Shown here piece by piece: positions 1 to 5,026 of a DNA stretch of 5,376 nucleotides. The notes beneath the pieces are model-generated. The model was not told the origin of the DNA. It searched no databases and worked only from the letters and a program-made list of their open reading frames with translations. The stretch spans positions 1 to 5,376 of the forward strand of contig PUKM01000177.1 of the NCBI GenBank assembly GCA_003552325.1, written 5' to 3'. The DNA comes from Natrialbaceae archaeon. GTDB taxonomy: Archaea > Halobacteriota > Halobacteria > Halobacteriales > Natrialbaceae. The translations under genes and the position numbers were made by a program. Within the stretch, counting starts at the first letter, position 1. Every line of letters starts with the position of its first letter.

Positions 1-1224
1 ATCGATCCTGGGACCACCACTGCCGTCGCGATCGTCAGCCTCGAGGGCGACGTCCTCGACATCTGGAGTTCCCGGATGAACACGACGGCGGACGTCATCG
101 AGTGGATCGTCGAACGCGGCCGCCCGGTGGTGATCGCCGCCGACGTCACGCCCATGCCCGAAACGGTCGAGAAGATTCGTCGCAGCTTCGACGCCGCTGG
201 CTGGAACCCCGAACGGAACATCCCCATTGACGAGAAACAACACCGAACGCGGGACCACCCCTACGAGGACGACCACCAGCGTGACGCCTTAGCCGCCGCG
301 CTGTACGCCGTCGACGCCCACGAGAGCCAGTTCGAGCGGATCGCCCGCAAACTCCCACCCGGGATCGACCGGGGTGAGGTCACCGCACGTGTCGTCGCCG
401 GCGGGGAGACCGTCGAAACCGTCCTGGCAGACCTCCAGGAGAGCGACGACGACGAGGAACCGGAACCAGAACACGAGCCACGAGAACTCACCGCCGAGGA
501 AAAACGGATCCGGGACCTCGAGCGCCAGGTCGAACGCCTCGAAGGCCACGTCGACACGCTCGAGGGACGCCTCGAGGACCGCGACGACACGATCGAGGAC
601 CTCCGGGCAGAACTCGCCGTGACCAAACGCGAAGAGCGCCGACAGATTCGCAAAGAACGGGAGGTCTCCCGACTCGAGCGGACGGTCGAGCGCCTCGAGG
701 ACGAACGCGATGAGGCCCGTGAGACGGTCGCAGACCTCGAGCAGAAAGTCGAGCGGATGAAAGCCCTCTGGAAACTCGACCACTCGAACTTCGCGGACGT
801 GTCGGAGAAACAGGCGGGACTCGTACCGGTCAAAGTCGTCGAGAAGTTTACCAAGGGAGCGATTCGGGAGGCCCACGATGCGTACGGCATCGCCGAGGGT
901 GACGTCGTGTACGTCAAGGATGCGAGCGGGGCGGGTCGATCGACGGCCCAACTGTTGGCTGACTTCGAGCCACGCGTCGTCCTGAAAGACGGCGGGCTGT
1001 CAGATATCGCGACTTCGATCCTGTTCGATCGTGAGATCCCCGTCGGCCCAGCCGATGACGTCGCTATGCAGGAAGTCGACGAGCTCGCCGTCGCCCGCGA
1101 GGCCGACGTCGAAGACGTCATCGACGACTGGCACGAGCGCGCACTCGAGCGGGAACGCGATCAAAAGGTGCAGTTGGTCGATCAGCTTATCAGTGAGCAT
1201 CGGGCGGGGAATCGCGAGGCGTGA
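1..1224 (+). CDS. DUF460 family protein (RNase H/RuvC-like fold plus coiled coil), 5' end missing
   Basis: The reading frame is open from the first base and ends at TGA 1222-1224, giving 407 visible residues. The true start lies upstream; the ATG at 76 is internal. Residues 1-8 read IDPGTTTA, the first strand of an RNase H/RuvC-like fold with Asp2. A second acidic position follows at AADVTP (Asp48), and a helix with DDHQRDALAAAL at 90-101 supplies the last acidic residues. An acidic linker (146-160) leads to a charged coiled coil at about 162-258, rich in Leu-Glu and Arg. A conserved-looking C-terminal domain (about 268-400) contains GLVPVKVVEKFTKGAI. This order matches archaeal DUF460 proteins, whose biochemical role is not established as far as I know. 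Nuclease or Holliday-junction activity is inference from the fold. Family call is fairly sure; function is unknown. Confidence 0.85.
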   Translation: MDPGTTTAVAIVSLEGDVLDIWSSRMNTTADVIEWIVERGRPVVIAADVTPMPETVEKIRRSFDAAGWNPERNIPIDEKQHRTRDHPYEDDHQRDALAAALYAVDAHESQFERIARKLPPGIDRGEVTARVVAGGETVETVLADLQESDDDEEPEPEHEPRELTAEEKRIRDLERQVERLEGHVDTLEGRLEDRDDTIEDLRAELAVTKREERRQIRKEREVSRLERTVERLEDERDEARETVADLEQKVERMKALWKLDHSNFADVSEKQAGLVPVKVVEKFTKGAIREAHDAYGIAEGDVVYVKDASGAGRSTAQLLADFEPRVVLKDGGLSDIATSILFDREIPVGPADDVAMQEVDELAVAREADVEDVIDDWHERALERERDQKVQLVDQLISEHRAGNREA

Positions 1225-1326
1225 CCCGACAAGGGTGTCCGCTCGAGCGGCGCGCGCACGTCCAGAACGAGCAACCACTGATCCGTCTGTATCGGGTTCG
1301 CCAAAACTGGTGCTCGGGACTCGAGT

Positions 1327-1506
1327 CTAGGCCATCCCCCACGCCGAGAGCATGCCAGTCACGATCGACTTGACCACGAGGCCCACGCCAGCAAGCATAA
1401 GCCCCAGGCCGGCGGCGATCACGTAATCCTGGTAGGCGATGAGGCCGATACCGGCGATGAGCAGGACGATACCGACGATCCCCAGCGGACCGAGATTGTT
1501 GCGCAT
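1327..1506 (-). CDS. small two-helix membrane protein, 59 aa
   Basis: On the minus strand an ATG at 1506-1504 opens a 59-codon frame ending in TAG at 1329-1327. The protein starts MRNNLGPLGIVGIVLL. It is almost entirely two hydrophobic helices (about residues 5-24 and 30-50), joined by a short polar turn, YQDY. The second helix is glycine-rich (GLGLMLAGVGLVV), and the tail ends SAWGMA. It resembles short haloarchaeal integral membrane proteins that I recall being grouped as DUF7470, but I cannot confirm that assignment. A TATA-like element sits 25-30 bases upstream with almost no leader, so the ATG is the likely first transcribed codon. It converges on the DUF460 gene and diverges from rnpB. 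Function unknown; with two helices and no soluble domain it is probably a structural or accessory membrane component. Confidence 0.8.
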   Translation of the reverse strand: MRNNLGPLGIVGIVLLIAGIGLIAYQDYVIAAGLGLMLAGVGLVVKSIVTGMLSAWGMA

Positions 1507-1529
1507 ACCCGTCGTGTACGGTGAACAGT

Positions 1530-1535
1530 CTTAAT
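1530..1535 (-). promoter_or_regulatory. TATA-like box for the 59-aa membrane protein
   Basis: On the minus strand this reads ATTAAG, centred about 27 bases before the ATG at 1506. That is the spacing expected for a leaderless haloarchaeal transcript. It lies in the 88-base gap shared with the rnpB promoter. Confidence 0.5.
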
Positions 1536-1565
1536 GGCGGTGATTTCCCGCGAGCGACCGAGTGA

Positions 1566-1572
1566 CTTAACC
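1566..1572 (+). promoter_or_regulatory. TATA-like box for rnpB
   Basis: CTTAACC lies about 26 bases before G1595, the first base needed to form helix P1 of the RNase P RNA. A more AT-rich TATTTTTA at 1585-1592 is too close: transcription from it would begin near 1615 and lose the 5' strand of P1. The upstream box is therefore preferred. Confidence 0.5.
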
Positions 1573-1594
1573 GACAGCCTGTGCTATTTTTACT

Positions 1595-2029
1595 GGGAGA
1601 GAGAGCCTGGCTGCCGCGATGGCCCTGCCGGCAACGAACGGGCCACCAGACGCCGAGTGACCCACGCGGTCGCTCGAGCGCTCGCGAGGAAAGTCCCCCC
1701 ACCCGTCGGGCGGGTGACCGGACGCAAGTCCGGAGCGGGAGACCGCTGGCTCTGGAACAGCAACGACACGTCTCGGCCCGATCGATGAGGCGCGCGAACC
1801 CAACCGTAAGGACGGGGAGTTGACCCGCCGAGAGAGGCGCAGTCGCGTATGCGACTGCGAAACCGTGGTGGCGTAGCCGCCACGATGACGGCCGAGGATC
1901 GATGGAACGGCGAAACCTCACCGGTGCAAGTCCGTGTCGCAGGTAGCCCGAGAATACCGCGCAAGCGGGCGATACGGATGCTGAGCCGAATGCCGGGCAG
2001 AACAGAAGGGGGCTTACTCCTCTCACCCG
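1595..2029 (+). ncRNA. rnpB: RNase P RNA, archaeal type A
   Basis: This is the catalytic RNA of RNase P, which removes 5' leaders from pre-tRNAs. The universally conserved core is present. GAGGAAAGTCC at 1686-1696 (CR-I) and ACAGAAGGGGGCTTA at 2002-2016 (CR-V) form helix P4. In P4, A1691-A1692-G1693 pairs with C2013-T2015 and C1695-C1699 pairs with G2008-G2012, leaving the diagnostic bulged U at 1694. The ends close as P1: GGG(A)GAGAG from 1595 against CTCTC(A)CCC ending at 2028. Internal hairpins include a perfect 8-bp stem at 1839-1846/1851-1858 with a GTAT loop. The length of about 435 bases fits haloarchaeal type A RNAs. Exact ends are inferred from P1 pairing and may shift by a few bases. 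Open frames on either strand here are by-products of the GC-rich RNA gene. Confidence 0.96.
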
Positions 2030-2033
2030 TTTT
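2030..2033 (+). terminator. short T-run after rnpB
   Basis: TTTT directly follows the 3' strand of P1. Archaeal termination often uses a short oligo-T tract without a hairpin, so this is the likely end of rnpB transcription, 34 bases before the converging gene's stop codon. Confidence 0.4.
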
Positions 2034-2066
2034 GAGACGTGAGCCTGGGGTCTCCTCGAGCGTCAC

Positions 2067-2519
2067 TCAGCCAAGCAATCGCGTGGCAAACTGTAATGCG
2101 AACCCACCGGCCAGAAACGTCACGCCGATTTTGAAATACCAGTCCTGTACTTCGGATTCGACCCAGCTCCGCACCAAATTTGGCTCGCCGATCACCTCTC
2201 TCGTCATCTCGTCGTCGGTGGTGATCGTCACGACCGTCCCCGCTTCGGCCTCCGTCCGATCCGTGATCCCTATTTCGGTGACGCCGTCTGGAACCTCGAG
2301 GTTGGTCTTTTTCTCGATGATCGTCAGCAAGTACGCGAACTCGTCCATCTCGGACTCGAGTTGTTGATCGGCTAGCAGTCGCTCGAGAGCCAACACTTTG
2401 AATTTCGCGTTCGCGACCCGCCCAACGATGGGATACTTGACGAAGCGTGTCCCCTTGACGCCGAAAAAGAGTGCACCGATGAAATTGAGGCCGAGCCCGA
2501 CGGCCATCCAGTCAACCAT
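2067..2519 (-). CDS. hypothetical membrane protein, one helix at each end, 150 aa
   Basis: ATG at 2519-2517 to TGA at 2069-2067 encodes 150 residues. I do not recognise a named family. A hydrophobic helix spans about residues 4-22 (WMAVGLGLNFIGALFFG) and another about 128-149 (WYFKIGVTFLAGGFALQF, ending RLLG). Between them is a soluble, acidic region of about 100 residues. It has a helical part (about 36-70, with ERLLADQQLESEMDE) and a likely beta part (about 75-110, with GTVVTITTDDEM). The layout implies both ends are membrane-anchored with the middle on one face. The basic stretch after helix 1 (VKGTRFVK) suggests the middle is cytoplasmic. A TATA-like box lies about 27 bases upstream, so the mRNA is probably leaderless. 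It is monocistronic and converges on rnpB. Function unknown. Confidence 0.8.
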   Translation of the reverse strand: MVDWMAVGLGLNFIGALFFGVKGTRFVKYPIVGRVANAKFKVLALERLLADQQLESEMDEFAYLLTIIEKKTNLEVPDGVTEIGITDRTEAEAGTVVTITTDDEMTREVIGEPNLVRSWVESEVQDWYFKIGVTFLAGGFALQFATRLLG

Positions 2520-2543
2520 GGGATGGAATACTCCCTCGAGACG

Positions 2544-2551
2544 TACTAACC
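2544..2551 (-). promoter_or_regulatory. TATA-like box for the 150-aa membrane protein
   Basis: The minus strand reads GGTTAGTA, centred about 27-28 bases before the ATG at 2519. This fits a leaderless transcript starting at or next to the start codon. From here to 2657 I see no gene or clear element, apart from a weak 6-bp inverted repeat ATCCGT/ACGGAT at 2596-2616. Confidence 0.4.
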
Positions 2552-2657
2552 CTTGGGAGCGTGGGGTTCTTATTCGTCAGCTCACCTCTCTACAAATCCG
2601 TTCAGACGCGACGGATACTCGCGCCACTCGACGCTCGTCGCGTTGTTCGCTGAAAAC

Positions 2658-2754
2658 GTCCTGACGGAGTCTGCCGGGAGCGAAGCGACCGTTAGGTACG
2701 TCATGAGGTGAACCCGTATCGGGTGTTCCAATGGAAGGCTTGTTAGAAGTGAGC
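2658..2754. repeat. tandem repeat unit A (97 bp), begins with a copy of the tRNA-Arg 3' end
   Basis: The unit opens with GTCCTGACGGAG (2658-2669), identical to the complement of the last 12 paired bases of the tRNA-Arg gene at 2854-2865. Bases 2659-2692 then match unit B without a change. The match continues to about 2716 with four substitutions. It resumes at the end, where AGAAGTGAGC (2745-2754) repeats the sequence flanking the tRNA. Two foldable elements are present: CCTGACGG/CCGTTAGG (2660-2667/2689-2696) and an imperfect stem at 2720-2729/2733-2742. No open reading frame of note is present. Confidence 0.8.
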
Positions 2755-2853
2755 ATCCTGACGGAGTCTGCCGGGAGCGAAGCGACCGTCAGGCACGTCA
2801 GGAGGCGAACCCGCAGCGAGCGCTCCGAATTGGAGCGCTCGCAAGAAGTGAGC
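2755..2853. repeat. tandem repeat unit B (99 bp), abuts the tRNA-Arg gene
   Basis: This second copy starts ATCCTGACGGAG (2755-2766) and ends AGAAGTGAGC followed by the tRNA. It carries a perfect inverted repeat CCTGACGG/CCGTCAGG (2757-2764/2786-2793, 21-base loop). It also has a perfect 11-bp stem GCGAGCGCTCC/GGAGCGCTCGC (2816-2826/2832-2842, loop GAATT). Its last bases are the 3' trailer of the tRNA on the minus strand (GCTCACTTCT). The next unit would begin exactly with the tRNA's own 3' end, so the array reads A, B, tRNA. It could be a remnant of integration at the tRNA, a local duplication, or a small structured element. Confidence 0.8.
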
Positions 2854-2925
2854 GTCCTGACGGAGATTTGAACTCCGGTCCCTGGCTCCGCAAGCCAAGA
2901 GGATAGTCCACTACCCTACCAGGAC
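2853..2925 (-). tRNA. tRNA-Arg, anticodon GCG
   Basis: The minus strand folds into a complete 73-base cloverleaf. The acceptor GTCCTGG pairs with TCAGGAC (one G-T pair) and the discriminator base is G. The anticodon stem TTGGC/GCCAG encloses loop TTGCGGA, with anticodon GCG at its third to fifth positions, reading CGC and CGU arginine codons. The variable region is GGAC. The T arm is CGGAG, loop TTCAAAT, CTCCG. The D arm is GGGTAGTGGACTATCC. CCA is not encoded and no intron is seen. The downstream side (2852 and below) contains tandem repeats that copy its 3' end. Confidence 0.95.
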
Positions 2926-2950
2926 TCAACTCTTCCTTACCCTGAGTACG

Positions 2951-2963
2951 TTAAAGCCCTTTC
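2951..2963 (-). promoter_or_regulatory. TATA box and BRE-like element for tRNA-Arg
   Basis: Read on the minus strand this is CGAAAGGGCTTTAA: a purine-rich BRE-like CGAAA followed by TTTAA, about 26 bases before the mature tRNA 5' end. The 12-base palindrome CCTTTCGAAAGG (2958-2969) overlaps the BRE. Confidence 0.55.
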
Positions 2964-3022
2964 GAAAGGCAGAGCCGGCAGGCAGCTACTGGCACACCCA
3001 CACTCACACAGCCGTTCCGGGG

Positions 3023-3030
3023 TTTAAATA
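3023..3030 (+). promoter_or_regulatory. strong TATA box, distal promoter of the RPA gene
   Basis: TTTAAATA is the best archaeal TATA match in the window. It would place a start site near 3052, where an ATG lies. Used for the RPA gene, it would give a leader of about 70 bases containing a short open frame. Its TTTAAA core is symmetric, so it could also act leftward, about 100 bases before the tRNA. Confidence 0.5.
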
Positions 3031-3051
3031 CCATGCCGAGGGAGCTACGGT

Positions 3052-3123
3052 ATGCCGATCACCACCAGCACCGGACGCCGAATGGACAACGCTTATGCGC
3101 GGGCTACCCATGCACGAGCATAG
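3052..3123 (+). other. possible leaderless upstream ORF, 23 codons
   Basis: An ATG sits about 25 bases after the TATA centre, so it could be translated leaderless. The frame runs 23 codons (starting MPITTSTGRR) to TAG at 3121-3123, one base before the ATG of the RPA gene at 3125. This could couple or restrain RPA translation. The peptide is unremarkable, and a frame this short can occur by chance in GC-rich DNA. Confidence 0.3.
3091..3097 (+). promoter_or_regulatory. TATA-like box, proximal promoter of the RPA gene
   Basis: GCTTATG is centred about 31 bases before ATG 3125 and is preceded by GGACAAC. It would allow a leaderless RPA mRNA and supports the 3125 start over the ATGs at 3095 and 3110. 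It is a weaker TATA match than the box at 3023. Confidence 0.4.
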
Positions 3124-3124
3124 A

Positions 3125-4540
3125 ATGAGCGAGATCGAGGGTATATACGAGGACCTCGAGGCGGATACGGACGTTTCCCTCGAGGAGTTTCGGGAAGCGG
3201 TCGAGGCCAAAGTCGAGCAGATGGGGGGACTCGCCGACGAGGAGACGGCGGCGATGTTGATCGCCCACGAACTCGGCGCGAGCGAGGTCAACGGCGTGGC
3301 CGATATCGAGCCAGGCATGGAGGAAGCGAAGTTCACCGCGAAGGTCCTCAAAATCGGCGAGATGCGGACGTTCGAGCGTGATGGCGAGGACGAGGATGGC
3401 CGCGTGGTCAACGTCGAAGTGGCTGACGAGACGGGAAGCGTCCGGGCAGCGTTCTGGGACGAACACGCCCAAGCGGCGGTCGACGAACTCGAGGAAGGGC
3501 AGGTGTTGAAAGTCAAGGGCCGGCCGAAGGAGGGGTTCAGCGGTGTCGAGATCAGCGTCGACGATGTGGAACCGGACGACGAGACCGAAATCGACGTCCA
3601 ACTTGCCGACACCTACACGGTCGAGGCCCTCTCGCTCGGGCTCTCCGATGTCTCGCTGGTTGGGGCGGTCCTCGATACGGGCAGCGTCCGGACGTTCGAT
3701 CGTGACGACGGCTCGACGGGCAAAGTCGCGAACCTGACTCTCGGCGACGAAACTGGCCGTATCCGGGTCACGCTGTGGGATGACCAGGCCGACCTCGCCG
3801 AGGAGTTCGAGGCGGGGGACACCGTCGAGGTCGTCGACGGCTACGTCCGGGATCGAGATGGGTCGCTCGAGTTGCACGTTGGCAACCGGGGAGCCGTCGA
3901 GGCAGTGGACGAAGATGTCGAGTACGTCCCCGAGAGTACGCCGATCGAATCACTCGAGATCGGGGAGACGGTCGATATCGCGGGTGTCGTCCGCTCAGCA
4001 GATCCGAAGCGGACCTTCGATCGCGACGATGGCTCGGAAGGGCAAGTTCGAAACATCCGGGTACAGGATGCGACGGGTGATATTCGGGTCGCGATGTGGA
4101 GCGAGAAAGCGGACATTGATGTTGGACCGGGTGACGAGGTCGCCCTTGCGGATGTCGAAATCCAGGATGGGTGGCAAGACGATCTCGAGGCCTCTGCTGG
4201 CTGGCGGTCGACGGTGACCGTCCTTGGGAGTGGCCCCGATGCTGGGGCGGGTAGTGCTGGCGGTGACGAGACCGAGGCGGGATTGTCGGCGTTTACTGAT
4301 GGTGCCGATGATACAGCGGACTCGAGTGAGGTCGACAGTCAAGCTCCAAGCGACGAGCCCCTAGACGGCGAGGTCATCGAGTTTACCGGCGTCGTCGTCC
4401 AGGCCGGTGATCCGGTCGTCCTCGACGATGGGGAAACGACGATGAGTGTCGAGACGACCGTGGACGTGGGCCTCGGTGAGGAAGTAACCGCTCGAGGGAC
4501 CGTGACCGATGGTCGACTCGAGGCTGAGGACGTGTTCTAG
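3125..4540 (+). CDS. rpaC: RPA-type single-stranded DNA-binding protein with three OB folds (RpaC/RPA2 type)
   Basis: It binds and protects single-stranded DNA during replication and repair. The 471 residues start at ATG 3125 (MSEIEGIYEDLEAD); in-frame ATGs at 3095 and 3110 are less likely given the proximal TATA box. An N-terminal helical domain (about 1-60, with VEQMGGLADEETAAMLIAHE) is followed by three OB folds at about 66-150, 172-262 and 275-368. Each has an RTF(D/E)RD strand, then (D/E)xTGxxR and an aromatic (Trp111, Trp218, Trp325) typical of ssDNA stacking. A Gly/Ser/Asp-rich linker (370-413) leads to a short beta-rich tail (414-471). No zinc finger is seen. The N-domain plus three OB folds matches haloarchaeal RpaC (also called RPA2), reported as the essential RPA in Haloferax volcanii. 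No RPA-associated protein gene follows, unlike rpa1 and rpa3 operons. Confidence 0.9.
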   Translation: MSEIEGIYEDLEADTDVSLEEFREAVEAKVEQMGGLADEETAAMLIAHELGASEVNGVADIEPGMEEAKFTAKVLKIGEMRTFERDGEDEDGRVVNVEVADETGSVRAAFWDEHAQAAVDELEEGQVLKVKGRPKEGFSGVEISVDDVEPDDETEIDVQLADTYTVEALSLGLSDVSLVGAVLDTGSVRTFDRDDGSTGKVANLTLGDETGRIRVTLWDDQADLAEEFEAGDTVEVVDGYVRDRDGSLELHVGNRGAVEAVDEDVEYVPESTPIESLEIGETVDIAGVVRSADPKRTFDRDDGSEGQVRNIRVQDATGDIRVAMWSEKADIDVGPGDEVALADVEIQDGWQDDLEASAGWRSTVTVLGSGPDAGAGSAGGDETEAGLSAFTDGADDTADSSEVDSQAPSDEPLDGEVIEFTGVVVQAGDPVVLDDGETTMSVETTVDVGLGEEVTARGTVTDGRLEAEDVF

Positions 4541-4551
4541 GCCCTGCCCGG

Positions 4552-4566
4552 ACAAAAAGCATTAAG
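4552..4566 (+). promoter_or_regulatory. BRE plus TATA box for the histone gene
   Basis: ACAAAAAGC followed by ATTAAG, with the TATA part centred about 28 bases before ATG 4591. It lies in the 50-base gap after the RPA stop, so the histone can be transcribed independently of RPA. It favours the 4591 start over the in-frame GTG at 4570. Confidence 0.55.
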
Positions 4567-4590
4567 AAGGTGACCTGCCGCTATCTGGGT

Positions 4591-5022
4591 ATGAACGTCG
4601 AACTCCCGTTTGCGCCGGTGGACACGATTATACGGCGAAACGCTGGAGAGCTACGGGTAAGCGCCGGCGCGGCCGAAGCGCTCGCGACCGAAATCCAAGC
4701 CCATGGCGCGCGTCTGGCCGTGGACGCAGCCGAACGGGCAACCGCCGATGGCCGAAAGACACTGATGGCGTCGGATTTCGAGGTGGAAACCGTCGTCGAT
4801 AAAGACACACTCGAGTTGCCTGTCGCACCCGTCGACCGCATCGCCCGGATCGATATCGACGACACGTATCGCGTCTCGATGAACGCACGTATTGCGCTCG
4901 CCGATATCCTCGAGGATTACGCAGATAACGTCGCTCGGGCAGCGGCAATCCTCGCGAGACACGCCGATCGCCGGACGATTACGGCGGACGATATCGAGAC
5001 CTACTTCGCGTTATTTGAGTGA
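4591..5022 (+). CDS. hstA: archaeal histone, two fused histone folds
   Basis: This small DNA-binding protein of 143 residues contains two histone folds in one chain, the haloarchaeal arrangement that acts as a built-in dimer. Fold 1 is about residues 5-66 (ELPFAPVDTIIRRNAG to LMASDF). Fold 2 is about 76-141 (ELPVAPVDRIARI to TITADDIETYFALF). The paired ELPxAPVDxIxR openings show the internal duplication. Arg-Thr type loop-2 segments are GRKT (54-57) and DRRT (126-129). There are no tails, the protein is acidic, and only Lys56 and Lys71 are lysines. Homologues are called HstA in Haloferax and HpyA in Halobacterium, where they are reported to behave more like specific regulators than bulk packaging proteins. 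Start chosen at ATG 4591 from the TATA spacing and the family N-terminus. Followed 4 bases later by a deacetylase-family gene. Confidence 0.95.
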   Translation: MNVELPFAPVDTIIRRNAGELRVSAGAAEALATEIQAHGARLAVDAAERATADGRKTLMASDFEVETVVDKDTLELPVAPVDRIARIDIDDTYRVSMNARIALADILEDYADNVARAAAILARHADRRTITADDIETYFALFE

Positions 5023-5026
5023 TTCT

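Noticed and set aside
261..1121. Long minus-strand open frame (286 codons) opposite the DUF460 gene
   Set aside because: Ser/Arg-rich translation typical of the antisense of GC-rich coding DNA; the plus-strand frame has clear family motifs.
1585..1592. TATTTTTA as the rnpB TATA box
   Set aside because: It would start transcription about 20 bases inside the RNA and remove the 5' strand of P1.
1534..2367. Several open frames on both strands across the RNase P RNA region, some reaching past 150 codons
   Set aside because: They overlap the conserved P4 core and P1 ends of rnpB or the antisense of the 150-aa gene; their translations are Arg/Ser/Pro-rich and lack the acidic bias of real haloarchaeal proteins.
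2574..2591. TTCGTCAGCTCACCTCTC as an inverted vestige of the tRNA 3' end plus trailer (compare CGTCAGGATGCTCACTTCT on the minus strand)
   Set aside because: Needs a gap of several bases and a mismatch; too short to separate from chance.
2658..2865. CRISPR-like array (regular spacing of a short repeat)
   Set aside because: Only three occurrences at about 98-base spacing, homology continues between them, and one copy is inside a functional tRNA.
3095..3124. Upstream in-frame starts of the RPA gene at 3095 and 3110
   Set aside because: The proximal TATA spacing and the typical family N-terminus favour 3125; the extra residues (MRGLPMHEHR) look non-conserved.
3104..3877. Long minus-strand open frame (257 codons) opposite the RPA gene
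   Set aside because: Antisense shadow of the three-OB-fold coding sequence, with no recognisable domain or promoter.
4570..4590. GTG start of the histone 7 codons upstream
   Set aside because: Only about 5-8 bases from the TATA box, so it would not be in the transcript; the family begins MxVELPFAPVD.
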